The notes under the pieces are model-generated. The model did no database searches. It was not told the origin of the DNA and was given only the letters and a program-made list of their open reading frames with translations. 64,000 nt of DNA from Paraburkholderia phenazinium (GTDB lineage Bacteria > Pseudomonadota > Gammaproteobacteria > Burkholderiales > Burkholderiaceae). The stretch spans positions 2,170,001-2,234,000 of the forward strand of contig NZ_FSRM01000002.1 in assembly GCF_900141745.1 (NCBI RefSeq), given 5' to 3'. The translations under genes and the position numbers were made by a program. Shown piece by piece: positions 9,611 through 18,433 of the stretch; the first letter of the stretch is position 1, and the number at the start of each line of letters is the position of its first letter.

Positions 9611-10141
9611 ATGACTGGAATATCCATCAGGTCCGCAAATATTGACGATGCGCAAAAGATCGCTGATTTTCATGTGAGGGTCTGGCGGCACACTTACCAG
9701 GATCTCGCGCCTGCGGAAGCATTCGCCGTCCTCAACGAGAAATATCGTGGCGAAAAATGGAAGGAAAAGCTGTCTTCGAACGACGCCAGTCAGATTGTGC
9801 TCATTGCTGAGATTGGCCGTAGAATGGTTGGGATCGGAGCCGCCGGTGGACCCTCAGAGTCGATATTCGGCGATCGCGGCGAGATTAAATTCCTTTATGT
9901 TGATCCCGACTTCAAGCGCCGGGGCATCGGCCGTCAGTTGCTTGCACGACTCGCGAGCCATTTGAGGGAAATGAACTATCAGGGGGCCGCTTTAAGCGTT
10001 GTCAAGGGAAACGACCTCGCGATCGCCTTTTACGAGGCGCTAAATGGTCGGCAGGCAGGCGAGTACATAGATCCGGGACCAGTCTGGAGATCAAAAAACG
10101 TCGTATTTGCGTGGGACGACGTTGCGAGTTTGGTCCCCTGA
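9611..10141 (+). CDS. GNAT-family N-acetyltransferase
   Basis: A 176-residue protein with the GNAT order of motifs: N-terminal IRSANIDDAQKIADFHV, a central strand IKFLYVDPDFKRRG, and the acetyl-CoA pyrophosphate loop RRGIGRQL near residues 104-111. The C-terminal FYEALNGRQAGEY is the usual motif B region. It most resembles proteins annotated as acetylating small amines or ribosomal alanines, but the acceptor is unknown. It is the first of a dense group of GNAT genes and is followed by a tail with the TCGCGTGCTG module. Confidence 0.85.
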   Translation: MTGISIRSANIDDAQKIADFHVRVWRHTYQDLAPAEAFAVLNEKYRGEKWKEKLSSNDASQIVLIAEIGRRMVGIGAAGGPSESIFGDRGEIKFLYVDPDFKRRGIGRQLLARLASHLREMNYQGAALSVVKGNDLAIAFYEALNGRQAGEYIDPGPVWRSKNVVFAWDDVASLVP

Positions 10142-10164
10142 GAAATGTCGTCAGGGTTCTCACA

Positions 10165-10220
10165 CGGTCGCGTGCTGTTACCCGCTGCGTTTCGACCCAC
10201 CGCCGCGTAGGCGTACTGCG
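10165..10220 (+). repeat. Cassette-tail module (TCGCGTGCTG type), no clear terminal box
   Basis: Shortly after the GNAT stop lies CGGTCGCGTGCTG, the same word as at 18,205, 22,172 and, with one change, 28,812 and 38,847. I find no intact 29-bp box before the next gene. Confidence 0.45.
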
Positions 10221-10420
10221 TTAAGCAGTGCTCGGCCAATTTCGGACCTTGGTTACAACGCCCTCCATTGCAATTCGGTCAGCATCGCGCGCCGCCGCAT
10301 GCTTTCCGCCTCGATGGATAGCCAGTACAGTATGGGAGTATCGCCTCTGACGCTGAGGCGAGGCTCATTGACGCGCCGACGCAACCATTCGTCGCGGTTC
10401 GAACAACGCACAGGATTGTT

Positions 10421-11839
10421 ATGCCCAATACCGGCTCCCCGATGCATAACCGTGGTACCGCACCGCAGCTAGATGGCGACGCACGCATTGAGGGGCTGTT
10501 GGTGGCGATCAACTCCAACAGTCGTCAGTCCTTGATGGATTTTTTGCGCGTCCATGTGGCTCTGCCGTCCTCCAGTCCGACGACTATGGACGAATATGCT
10601 GACTGGTTTGTCTCTTTCTCTCGTTTATCGCAAGGCATCGTGCTGCGTGAGATCAAGCCGGTAGAGACGAGCGATTTCACTCAGACGGTAGTTGTAGAGG
10701 ACCGCATTTACTCCGCTACACATGAATTCCATTTGCGCTTTGAGCCGTTTGAGGACGGCAAGATTCTGGAGATTGAGGTCGGCCCGAGTGAGATGCAGTG
10801 CATCGCCAGGTCGCAGGCCGATTGTTTGGGACAAGTCCAGGATCTATGCGATCGAGGCGCTCGCGCAGGAGTGTTCTCGGGAACCGTGCTTATCGCACGC
10901 GGATCTGAAGTGCTGTTTGAATATGCATGCGGAGCCGCAAACAAGCGGTATGACGTGCCCAACAATCCGGACACTAAATTCAACCTTGGTTCGGCTAACA
11001 AAATGTTTACTGCAGTGGCGGTGGCCCAACTGGTGGAACGCGGCCTTCTTAGCTTCACGGATACCGTCGACCAGTACATTGACGACACTTGGCTACCGGC
11101 ATCGGTGACCGGCCGCATCACGATTCATCATTTGCTCTCGCATACCTCGGGGTTGGGTAACTATTTCAACGAGACATTCTTCAGCGGCTCACGTGCCCGG
11201 TTTCGTGCCATCGACGACTTCAAGCCACTCGTGCGCGATGACCTTCCCGCCTTTACGCCGGGTGAACGATTCGAATACAGCAATAGTGGAATGCTGCTAG
11301 CCGGAGTGATCATCGAGCGGGTGACGGGCATGAGCTACTACGACTATGTTCGCGAAGCGATCTACGCACCCAGCGGTATGCTCGACACGGATTGCTACGA
11401 CATCGACGCCCCGGTTCCGAATCTCGCGATGGGCTACATCCCGCTTGTCGATCCGCCGGATCGTCGGAGCGCATCTGGTTGGCGCGAGAATATTTTCGAG
11501 CATGTCGCCAAAGGTGGGCCAGCCGGCGGTGGCTACTCGACCGTGCGCGATCTACACCGGTTCGCCAACTCGCTTATTTCGGGCGCCCTCGTGGGCCCAG
11601 AAATGCGTCAAGCTCTCTGGACCGATTACGCTGGCGTGGGCTATGGCTACGGTTTCAATGTCGAAAAGACGGCATCGGGCACGATGATCGGTCACGGCGG
11701 CGGGTTCCCTGGAATCAGCGCGAGTTTCAGGGTAGCCCTGGGCACTGGATACGTAGTGATTGTCCTGTCCAACTACGACATGGGTACGTTCGGGCTTGCC
11801 CGTTGTATCGAGCACGCTGTTGATCAGATACAGCAGTGA
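10421..11839 (+). CDS. Serine hydrolase, class C beta-lactamase fold, with N-terminal extension
   Basis: A 472-residue protein. Residues 1-145 are an unassigned alpha/beta domain. The rest is a beta-lactamase-fold hydrolase with the catalytic SANK (Ser191, Lys194), the YSN triad (Tyr286, Asn288) and HGG near residue 425 (IGHGGGFPG). Such proteins are usually esterases or D-amino peptidases rather than true beta-lactamases. There is no signal peptide, which argues against a periplasmic penicillin-binding role. A second in-frame ATG lies 7 codons on; ribosome site is weak for both. It stands as a single-gene unit in the GNAT-rich region. Confidence 0.82.
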   Translation: MPNTGSPMHNRGTAPQLDGDARIEGLLVAINSNSRQSLMDFLRVHVALPSSSPTTMDEYADWFVSFSRLSQGIVLREIKPVETSDFTQTVVVEDRIYSATHEFHLRFEPFEDGKILEIEVGPSEMQCIARSQADCLGQVQDLCDRGARAGVFSGTVLIARGSEVLFEYACGAANKRYDVPNNPDTKFNLGSANKMFTAVAVAQLVERGLLSFTDTVDQYIDDTWLPASVTGRITIHHLLSHTSGLGNYFNETFFSGSRARFRAIDDFKPLVRDDLPAFTPGERFEYSNSGMLLAGVIIERVTGMSYYDYVREAIYAPSGMLDTDCYDIDAPVPNLAMGYIPLVDPPDRRSASGWRENIFEHVAKGGPAGGGYSTVRDLHRFANSLISGALVGPEMRQALWTDYAGVGYGYGFNVEKTASGTMIGHGGGFPGISASFRVALGTGYVVIVLSNYDMGTFGLARCIEHAVDQIQQ

Positions 11840-12173
11840 ACCGCACTGTGACCTGATATATGCGAGATCTGCGATACGTTGCCGCTTAGGGATCTAGGGC
11901 CCACGGACTGGCGAGGCGCGAATGGCCTTTTTCGGCAAAGACGGGAGGCCGCAGTGGGTCGACTCGAGCCGAGCGTCGGCTGCCGCGTTGCTCCTCGCGC
12001 ATTGCAATGCCGCTTCGCGCGAAGCGTGAAAAAGACAGAACCTTCAGCCGTCTTTCTTTCGCCGGCACCTCGATGCTATTGCCATCGATAGAAACGATTT
12101 CACCGGCGCTTTTGTTTGCCCGTAGGAGAACGCAGTTGCACGTCGACGCATTGCGCGCGCAATGGAGGTCATC
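11840..12173. other. Intergenic region before the beta-helix protein
   Basis: No gene is seen. The stretch 11,885-12,000 contains words such as GGGTCGACTCGAG that recall the cassette tail, but the 29-bp register is not kept. The last 10 bp carry the strong GGAGG of the next gene. Confidence 0.4.
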
Positions 12174-13628
12174 ATGGCCGTCTTTCAGTGGACAGGAAGT
12201 GCGAGTACAGGCGATTTCTCTACAGCCGGAAACTGGCTGCCCGTAGCGGGTGCGCCGCCCGGACCCAACGACCTGGCGAAGATCGAAGGCGCTGCCGTGC
12301 CGGTCACAGGAACGGGCAACCCGGAAATCCTGTACACATCAGGCACAGTCAAATTAGCGGGGCACTTCACGGAAACCTATGGCAGCCCCGTCAATGCACA
12401 GCAGTTAACCTTGCTGCCGGGTGCCGTGCTGACTACGCCGATGGTGCACTTCGTCGTGGGCATTGATTCCCCCCCGCCAATGATCGGCAATATGACGGTG
12501 GGTGAGGGCAGCGCTGTCGTGATCGCAGGAAGCCACACACCAAATAACTACGCGATCGAGATGTCCGAACTCGCTGGGTCGAACTCGAGTCTCGTGGTCG
12601 AGGGCGCTGGCGCCGTCGTCAACGGCGGCAATCTGCCGATGTCCGTGGGACAGGCCGGCCCCAGTTTGTTGACGATCAGGAACGGCGGCGTCGTGAGCGT
12701 CGGGAATGCGGACCCGCTCATCTACCCGTGGTGTCTGGTGATCGGCAATCACCCGGGGTCCAGCGGCACGGTCCAGGTTCAGCGCGCGTCGCTGCTTGGG
12801 CACGGCGAGATCATCGTTGGTCGCAATTCGACGGGCACGCTGAACGTGGACGAAGGCGGTCTGGTCGTCGCGGAGGATCTTGCGATCGGCTGGGAACCGA
12901 CGAACCAGCAAAATTCTCCACCGACCGAGGGCATCGGCGCGGTGACGGTCAAAGGGCGGGACGCCCGACTGATCGTTGATAACCAGTTGGAAGTCCAGCA
13001 CATGGGAACCGGCTCACTGACGGTCGCGGATCACGGCTTCGTGTCGGCGGGCGTCGGAATCATCGTGAATGGCACGCTATCGCTGGCGAATGGGGTGATC
13101 GATACGCTGGCATTGGGCGTCAACACCGGCGCGACGCTGTCGGGCAACGGTACTGTGATCGCCGCGCAGGGTGTTGACAACAACGGCGGAGTGATCACGG
13201 CTGTCGGCAAACTTATCTTGGTCGGCGACGTCGACAATGCTCCCATCGCCCATGGCAGCTCAATGACGGTCGCCGCTGACAGCGAACTGCAGGTTTTCGG
13301 CGCATTGACCGATGATGGCACACTCTCGCTTCATGCCGACAGCGTGGCGTCGCTCGAAGCGGTGGCGTCCGGGCAGACCGTCTCGTTCGACGGCGCGCAC
13401 GCCCGCCTCGTCCTGCGAAGTCCCGGCGAGTTCGCGGGCTCGATCAGCAACTTCGGGAAGACCCACAAAATTGTGCTGGAAGCCGACGTGACCAACGTCG
13501 CATTCGCTAACGGCGTACTCACCGCGACGGGACCAGGCGGCCCCGTCGCGGAACTCCAGATGATAGGTTCTTACGAGCCTCCCAACTTCCTGTTAGCGAC
13601 GGGCTTCCCTGGCGTGATTACGGTTTGA
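12174..13628 (+). CDS. Autotransporter-passenger-like beta-helix protein
   Basis: About 484 residues from the ATG at 12,174, chosen because GGAGG lies 5 bp upstream. The sequence is a long series of short Gly/Val/Asn-rich turns (for example GTLNVDEGGLVVAEDLAIG and GTLSLANGVIDTLALG) typical of a parallel beta-helix in adhesin or autotransporter passengers. The opening FQWTGSASTGDFSTAGNW is the FxWxG...DwxxxxNW motif common in such repeat proteins. I see neither a signal peptide nor a C-terminal beta-barrel, so it may leave by a type I route or be a lone passenger. Exact role unknown. Confidence 0.72.
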   Translation: MAVFQWTGSASTGDFSTAGNWLPVAGAPPGPNDLAKIEGAAVPVTGTGNPEILYTSGTVKLAGHFTETYGSPVNAQQLTLLPGAVLTTPMVHFVVGIDSPPPMIGNMTVGEGSAVVIAGSHTPNNYAIEMSELAGSNSSLVVEGAGAVVNGGNLPMSVGQAGPSLLTIRNGGVVSVGNADPLIYPWCLVIGNHPGSSGTVQVQRASLLGHGEIIVGRNSTGTLNVDEGGLVVAEDLAIGWEPTNQQNSPPTEGIGAVTVKGRDARLIVDNQLEVQHMGTGSLTVADHGFVSAGVGIIVNGTLSLANGVIDTLALGVNTGATLSGNGTVIAAQGVDNNGGVITAVGKLILVGDVDNAPIAHGSSMTVAADSELQVFGALTDDGTLSLHADSVASLEAVASGQTVSFDGAHARLVLRSPGEFAGSISNFGKTHKIVLEADVTNVAFANGVLTATGPGGPVAELQMIGSYEPPNFLLATGFPGVITV

Positions 13629-13799
13629 CAGCAGGGCCGACAGACCGCCTGCTTCATTTATCGCATCAGTGCCCGTTCGATCGTCGTGGTCGCGGGCACA
13701 ATGCGTTCTTTCGTCGGCGTTGCTTCGATCTCATGATTCCAGATTGATGCGCCATTGCAATTGTTTCAACGCGCGCCTGACAATTGACTGTTCTGTAGG

Positions 13800-13838
13800 A
13801 CGGTTTGCCGAACTGGCGCTATCGGCCAGGAGCGGTCA
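13800..13838 (-). repeat. Cassette-tail module on the minus strand
   Basis: Read on the minus strand, 13,838 to 13,819 gives TGACCGCTCCTGGCCGATAG, matching the start of the tails at 28,804 and 38,837. It lies about 55 bp beyond the 3' end of the minus-strand MBL gene, in that gene's own orientation. This supports a tail that travels with its gene. Confidence 0.5.
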
Positions 13839-13893
13839 TCCCGTCTCGCTGTCCGATAGTCATTTCCAAGGCGATCAACTTACGGGGAAAGTC

Positions 13894-14739
13894 TCAGTCC
13901 GCTTTTACCGTATCGAGAAACGCTCGCAGTTCGTGCTGCATAGTCGGTGCATCCAGAGCGATACTCCCGCCATGTCCAGCGAACACGCCACTGAAGCTTT
14001 CGTGAACGAGTCGCTCGAGCGAGCGAAGTTGGGTGGGCCAGTCGTACCAGCAGGCGTCTCGAAAGGCATGCAGAGCGCGCCTGCGGAAATCCCAACACAG
14101 CGAGTCTCCAGAGAAAAGGGCGTCGTTGATGAGGAACATGACGCTTCCCCGTGTATGTCCCGCCACCGGAATGACCCGAACGCGGGGCAACATCTCATGA
14201 GCCAGATCACCCGTGATTATGTCAGTGACGAACGGAGTGCCATCCGCGTCGTTTGCATGCATCCAGACGCGGGCGCCAAAGCGCTTCGCATAGATGCCTG
14301 CGTCAGCGACATCGTTGCGGTGGGTCAGCAAGATGTGATCCAATCCTCCGGCTTCCGCGATCCAGCGCTCGATGTGGCCGGACCAGCGCGGCCCGTCGAT
14401 CATCAGACGCAAGCCGCCTGCAAGCGTGATGTAGCTGTGAGCGCCGTATGAAGAGCGGGCGTTATACCCGAGCCTCCAAACGCCGGGAGCCAAGGCTTGC
14501 GGGAAGAGACCTGTCGGCATCTTCAATCCTTTTGGCGGCCGAACGGCAGCCACTGGACAGATGAGGACGCTTCGCCACGCATCTTCTGTTTCCTGGTCAC
14601 TGGCAGGCTGGTGATCAAACGCCGAAGCGCCGTTTCGCTCAACGAACAGATTCGGAGCGGCCGTTCGAACCGCACCGCAGTTGAAGCAAGCTGCGCTTAC
14701 GTGCCAATGATCGTCAACATCACCTTTGTCCTCTGCCAT
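13894..14739 (-). CDS. MBL-fold metallo-hydrolase with N-terminal degenerate ferredoxin domain
   Basis: About 281 residues from the ATG at 14,739 (MAEDKGDV); further upstream codons look non-coding. Residues 10-65 resemble a small ferredoxin (AACFNCGAVRTAAPNLF, later LICPVAAV), but the third cysteine of CxxCxxC is a valine, so an intact 4Fe-4S cluster is doubtful. Residues 80-281 are a metallo-beta-lactamase fold with LLTHRNDVADA as the metal motif (HxxDxxD variant), then VAGHTRGS, FSGDSLCW and GHGGS. Ferredoxin-MBL fusions are known in plants and bacteria. The substrate is unknown. It is one of two minus-strand genes in the GNAT-rich run. Confidence 0.8.
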   Translation of the reverse strand: MAEDKGDVDDHWHVSAACFNCGAVRTAAPNLFVERNGASAFDHQPASDQETEDAWRSVLICPVAAVRPPKGLKMPTGLFPQALAPGVWRLGYNARSSYGAHSYITLAGGLRLMIDGPRWSGHIERWIAEAGGLDHILLTHRNDVADAGIYAKRFGARVWMHANDADGTPFVTDIITGDLAHEMLPRVRVIPVAGHTRGSVMFLINDALFSGDSLCWDFRRRALHAFRDACWYDWPTQLRSLERLVHESFSGVFAGHGGSIALDAPTMQHELRAFLDTVKAD

Positions 14740-15165
14740 AGCGCGCTCCCGGCTGATATTGGGTAGACGGTTCAAAGATAGCATCCTTGCGCGATTGAGA
14801 GTTGAGGTGCGCTTAGATTGCTCTCGCGAATACACAAGTTCTGGATTCGCTCCAACAGCAGCGCGGTTCTTGCTATCGCCGATACTCCATACAAGCACCG
14901 CCACGTCGTTTGAATGACCGCTGGACCTTAGGACCGGCCCGGCGGCAACGCCAGTGTATGAGGCCGCTGGGTCGGCCGCTGTCCGTCGTCGTCGGGCAGG
15001 TTCGGCCAGAAATGGACAGTCGACGGCAGGTGGAAGATCGTCGAGAATCGAAACCGCATGACCCGCGAAGCAGGTCGTGCGGCCGGCAGCAGGTGCCGTT
15101 TGGCGCGTAGCACCCCACGGCCAGTCGCGAACAAATGCTCAACATAATTCTTACGGACCGGCCCT
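14740..15165. other. Intergenic region with cassette tail and box
   Basis: No gene is visible. The right half (about 14,917-15,048) holds TGACCGCTGGACC, GGTTCGGCCAGAA and the terminal box copy listed separately. Confidence 0.5.
15020..15048 (+). repeat. Terminal cassette box, copy 2
   Basis: TCGAC at 1-5 and GTCGAGAAT at 21-29, one mismatch from the consensus end. It is preceded by TTCGGCCAGAAATGGACAG, the usual lead-in (cGGCCAACAagaGACgG). The next plus-strand gene starts at 15,166. Confidence 0.62.
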
Positions 15166-15357
15166 GTGGACTCTTGGCAAAGACAGCTCGCTGTAGGGCT
15201 CCTAATTCTCATTGCCTTAGCGCTGACGTCTCTATTGGCCGTACGTTCGGTGCGAATTAAGCTGCGCGTGTTGGTGATTGGCCTCTTAAGCTTGCTACTG
15301 ATTCTTCCCGTCGTTATTTTCCTGCTTGTTGCCCTCAGTCTTGGTAGCACTATATAG
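15166..15357 (+). CDS. Small two-helix membrane protein
   Basis: A 63-residue protein from GTG with two hydrophobic helices (about residues 8-26 and 33-57) separated by a basic loop RSVRIKLR. It resembles many unnamed inner-membrane miniproteins. Composition is convincingly membrane-like, but the ribosome site is weak and no partner is adjacent. It lies between two terminal cassette boxes, so it may be the payload of a unit on its own. Confidence 0.5.
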   Translation: MDSWQRQLAVGLLILIALALTSLLAVRSVRIKLRVLVIGLLSLLLILPVVIFLLVALSLGSTI

Positions 15358-15448
15358 GCACCAGACATACGTGACGCCGCAGCCGCCGAAACTAGAGGCG
15401 CCTAGCTGCGTTCGGGGCGGCATTCCGAGTGGGGCCACGAGCGGCCGT

Positions 15449-15477
15449 TCGACAACACGGCGCAGTTCGTCGACAAT
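15449..15477 (+). repeat. Terminal cassette box, copy 3
   Basis: A near-consensus copy: TCGACAAC at 1-8 and GTCGACAAT at 21-29, giving both the 21-bp direct repeat and the TCGAC/GTCGA inverted pair. The next gene starts only 20 bp later at 15,498. Confidence 0.7.
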
Positions 15478-15497
15478 CCGACGGCACCTACAAGCAA

Positions 15498-16052
15498 ATG
15501 GGGACGAAAGTGGCGATAGACCTGGACGAAATCCACATTGAATCAGAGCGGCTTTCAATTCGGCCATTCTCCGCTGATGATGCCGATGCCGCGTTTCGCT
15601 GCATTACACCTTCACTTACCCGTTTCATGTCATGGGATCCACCCGCTAGCAGGGAGGATTTTGATCGCATCTGGCAGGGTTGGTTGCCGACGATCGCCGA
15701 TGGGACGGACTTCGTATTTGCAATCCGCCAACGGCGTGACGGGAGCTTCTTGGGGCTGGTCGGACTCCATCGTGTTCGGAACACAATCCCGGAATTGGGT
15801 ATTTGGATTCGGGAGGATTGCCATAAGCAAGGCTTTGGCCGCGAGGCTGTGGGACTAGTGGCGAGGTGGGCAAGCCTGGCACTTGGCATTGAGAGCTTCG
15901 CCTACCCGGTAGCCGAAGAAAACAGCCCCAGCCGCCGCATCGCCGAATCTCTCGGCGGTGTCATCGTGGAGCGGCGTGAGACAGCCAAATATATGTCCGT
16001 CATCTACCGAATACCCCAACAATTGACCCGCGACGAGATGGGAAAGATATAG
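15498..16052 (+). CDS. GNAT acetyltransferase, RimJ/RimL-like
   Basis: About 184 residues from the ATG at 15,498. An upstream ATG at 15,429 would read through the terminal cassette box and is rejected. The sequence has the RimJ/RimL pattern: IESERLSIRPFSADDADAAF at the N-terminus, LGIWIREDCHKQGFGREAV as the acetyl-CoA site, and VAEENSPSRRIAESLGG near the C-terminus, where Asn-x-x-S contacts the cofactor. Members acetylate N-terminal Ser/Ala of ribosomal proteins or small amines; the acceptor here is unknown. Confidence 0.85.
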   Translation: MGTKVAIDLDEIHIESERLSIRPFSADDADAAFRCITPSLTRFMSWDPPASREDFDRIWQGWLPTIADGTDFVFAIRQRRDGSFLGLVGLHRVRNTIPELGIWIREDCHKQGFGREAVGLVARWASLALGIESFAYPVAEENSPSRRIAESLGGVIVERRETAKYMSVIYRIPQQLTRDEMGKI

Positions 16053-16086
16053 CGTGGGGCGGCGAGCTTCGGCCAAGAGCCGCCGG

Positions 16087-16115
16087 TCGGAGCCGCCTCC
16101 TGGATCGTCGACAAT
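16087..16115 (+). repeat. Terminal cassette box, copy 4
   Basis: TCGGA at 1-5 and GTCGACAAT at 21-29. Preceded by CTTCGGCCAAGAGCCGCCGG, a good match to the lead-in. It follows the GNAT stop by 35 bp and precedes the next GNAT start by about 80 bp. Confidence 0.68.
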
Positions 16116-16197
16116 CAGATGACCGGGACAAGACCGCCACTCGGCGGCTCGGATAATCTAGAATCGGCGCTCATTTCCGACATGTTCACGTTACATC

Positions 16198-16659
16198 ATG
16201 AGTTACCTCCCGATCGTCCGCCTGGCGGATCGCACAGACGCTACGGCCCTCCAGTCGTTGTATTGCCAGTTGGTTGACGACGTGAACGTGAATGTCACCG
16301 AGTCGCAGATTCAAATGATCGCGGAAGACGCGCGCACTCGGTTGTTCGTCTGCGAGATTGACGGCGATGTCTGCGCTACCGTGCTGGTCTCTCTTTGCGC
16401 CGACGTGATGTATGCGGGCCAGCCTTTTGCCGTGATTGAAAATCTCGTCGTCGATCATCGATGTCGCGGAAATGGAATCGGGCAGGCTCTACTACGTGAG
16501 GTTGAGCAGTATTGCTTATCGCGGAATTGTTCGAAGATGATGCTGCTTAGTTCGGCCTCCCGCGCCGACGCACACCGATTCTTTGAGCATGTCGGGTTCC
16601 GTGCCGACCTCAAGCGTGGGTTTGTGAAATACCGCCGACAGTTTACCCCAGCCATCTGA
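16198..16659 (+). CDS. GNAT-family N-acetyltransferase
   Basis: A 153-residue single-domain GNAT. It opens with PIVRLADRTDATALQSLYCQ, has the strand AVIENLVVDHRCRGNGIGQALL containing the acetyl-CoA loop (residues about 88-97), and ends with SSASRADAHRFFEHVGFR as motif B. The overall layout is that of PhnO/AAC-like small-molecule acetyltransferases. It is similar in arrangement to the GNAT at 17,716 (ENVVTHIAHRGKGYGKAVL), so these two may be paralogues acquired as separate units. Confidence 0.86.
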   Translation: MSYLPIVRLADRTDATALQSLYCQLVDDVNVNVTESQIQMIAEDARTRLFVCEIDGDVCATVLVSLCADVMYAGQPFAVIENLVVDHRCRGNGIGQALLREVEQYCLSRNCSKMMLLSSASRADAHRFFEHVGFRADLKRGFVKYRRQFTPAI

Positions 16660-16896
16660 GGGGCCGCCGTCGCTAGCTGGTTACTAGCGTCAGGCCGCTC
16701 CGCGTTGATTAACGCGATACGCTTGTCACCTGCCGGCCAAAGGGTAGCGCCCGACGTATGCACCTGAAAGCGGCACTCACGGTAATACTGCCCAAGCCAG
16801 CAGTGGTCCGCTCTATTCCACAGTCCGAGAGATATTAGAATCTCGCCTTCCTCGTCGAGCTTGTTCGGAGGGGAAATTTCGTGAGGAACGAATCAT

Positions 16897-17343
16897 ATGG
16901 GTAGTCGTGAAAGGTTCGCACTTAGTGCTAGCGTTTTTGCTTACGTCGAATTCGATAACACCGTGTTAATGCTGCGCCGCTCGAATACCGGGTGGCACGA
17001 CCGCGATTTCAGCCTTCCGGCAGGTGCGCTGGACGGCAAAGAGCGACTGGAAGTAGCTGCCGCTCGGGAACTCGCGGAGGAGACTGGCCTGATCGTTTCA
17101 TCGGCATCGTTCCGCCTTGCCCACACCATTCACGTTCGCAATCCTGACGGGACTGAATGGCTCGGTTTCTTCTTCGCGACATGCAAGCCGGGAGGTGAAC
17201 CCGTACTGATCGAGACCGATAAACATGACTTGCTGGCATGGAAAGATAAATCGAATCTGCCAAACAATACGATCCCTTATGTTCGCCAAGCCATAAGCCG
17301 CATTCGTGATGGAGTCACCTACTCAACCTACGGCTGGCCGTGA
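16897..17343 (+). CDS. Nudix hydrolase
   Basis: A 148-residue protein with a complete Nudix box from Gly43 to Leu65: G-x5-E (GALDGKE), x7, then RELAEETGL. The fold hydrolyses nucleoside diphosphates linked to another moiety, with Mg2+ held by the REUxEE glutamates. The N-terminus (VFAYVEFDNTVLMLRRSNTGWHDRDFSLPAG) is like MutT/NudG relatives that act on nucleotides. It lies alone between two GNAT genes. Ribosome site is modest (GAGG about 10 bp upstream). Confidence 0.88.
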   Translation: MGSRERFALSASVFAYVEFDNTVLMLRRSNTGWHDRDFSLPAGALDGKERLEVAAARELAEETGLIVSSASFRLAHTIHVRNPDGTEWLGFFFATCKPGGEPVLIETDKHDLLAWKDKSNLPNNTIPYVRQAISRIRDGVTYSTYGWP

Positions 17344-17715
17344 TATTGGTTGACGGCCACCTTAGGTGACGTCGCGGGTCCGCGACTGCCGAGCGTCCGC
17401 TTTGTGTTGAGTTGAAGGTCTCTGGTGGGTCGCGCGCCGTCGAATAAGCTCAACGAAAGAACCGGGTAACCATGCGGTTTGCATGGGACGGTGACCGGCC
17501 ATGAATGGACCTTCGACAACCACGCATGAATCGGTGACAATCCAGGCCACACGGCCGAATCTCAGCTATCTGGACCGCCCCCGCTACGGTCATCGTTTGG
17601 AAAGCAGCGCGGCGTCGTGTCGGTCTTCATCGACAGAGGTCCGGCAGTATCGGACTATCTATCACTCGGTCCAGCATGAAGGAAAGTCTCTTCTGGAAAG
17701 AAGGAGGGTCTTTAA
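17344..17715. other. Intergenic region with cassette tail and box
   Basis: No gene. It holds a GGGTCGCGCGCCGTCG word near 17,427, a lead-in GACCGGCCATGAATGGAC and terminal box copy 5, then the strong AAGGAGG of the next gene at 17,701. Confidence 0.5.
17513..17541 (+). repeat. Terminal cassette box, copy 5
   Basis: TCGACAACC at 1-9 and GGTGACAAT at 21-29, followed by CCAGG. It separates the Nudix gene from the GNAT gene starting at 17,716. Confidence 0.62.
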
Positions 17716-18162
17716 TTGCAAGTACGCAGCGTTTCCCCGACCGATCTTGAACAACTACTCCTTCTCTATCGCCACCTGCATTCAGCCGACGAAGCGCTCC
17801 CGGATGAACCGGCTATTCGCTCAGTCTGGAATGAGCTTATGGCAAACCCTCGTCACACACTGTTCGGTGGATATGTTGGTGGTGAGCTGGTTTCTAGCTG
17901 TGCCCTGACTGTCATACCAAATCTCACACGTGGTTGCAGGCCTTACGGTGTCCTGGAGAACGTTGTCACTCACATCGCTCATCGCGGGAAGGGCTACGGC
18001 AAAGCAGTGCTTCGAGAGGCGTTGACATGGAGTTGGTCGGCCGGCTGCTATAAGGTCATGTTGCTGACGGGAAGAAAGGATAAAGCAACGGTGCAGTTTT
18101 ATGAGTCAGCGGGATTTGACGGACATGAGAAGCTCGCATTTATCGCGAAGCCAGGAAGGTAA
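17716..18162 (+). CDS. GNAT-family N-acetyltransferase, TTG start
   Basis: A 148-residue GNAT starting at TTG, supported by AAGGAGG 8 bp upstream. Motifs: N-terminal VRSVSPTDLEQLLLLYRHLH, the strand GVLENVVTHIAHRGKGYGKAVL with the acetyl-CoA loop, and KATVQFYESAGFDGHEK as motif B. The acceptor is unknown. The same overall pattern as the GNAT at 16,198 suggests common ancestry. Confidence 0.86.
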   Translation: MQVRSVSPTDLEQLLLLYRHLHSADEALPDEPAIRSVWNELMANPRHTLFGGYVGGELVSSCALTVIPNLTRGCRPYGVLENVVTHIAHRGKGYGKAVLREALTWSWSAGCYKVMLLTGRKDKATVQFYESAGFDGHEKLAFIAKPGR

Positions 18163-18195
18163 TCCATCTAGCGCGTCGACTTCCTGACATTAATT

Positions 18196-18330
18196 CCCCG
18201 TTCTGGGTCGCGTGCTGCCGATCGCAGCCGCGCAAGGTTGAAGCGCGCATGCTATTCGCATGAATTGACGCCCTGCCGGCAGGGATCCCCCGACGTCTGC
18301 GTCGGACCGGGTTCGGCCATATGCGGTCGG
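18196..18330 (+). repeat. Cassette tail upstream of box copy 6
   Basis: GGGTCGCGTGCTG at 18,205-18,217, continuing as CCGATCGCAG, matches the tails at 22,172 and 28,812. The tail runs through GTTCGGCCATATGCGG to the terminal box at 18,331. Confidence 0.5.
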
Positions 18331-18359
18331 TCGGGACAGGTGCGCAAAGCGTCGACAAA
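18331..18359 (+). repeat. Terminal cassette box, copy 6
   Basis: TCGGG at 1-5 and GTCGACAAA at 21-29. It ends the tail of the GNAT gene at 17,716. The next gene to the right is on the minus strand. Confidence 0.58.
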
Positions 18360-18433
18360 CAGCGGGAACACACGCCACGCGCGTCTCACCTGCTACAGCG
18401 GCCCAAAAGTCCCGGCGATCAGCGTTGGCGCAG

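Noticed and set aside
12405..13001. 198-codon frame antisense to the beta-helix protein
   Set aside because: Shadow; no ribosome site and a poor composition.
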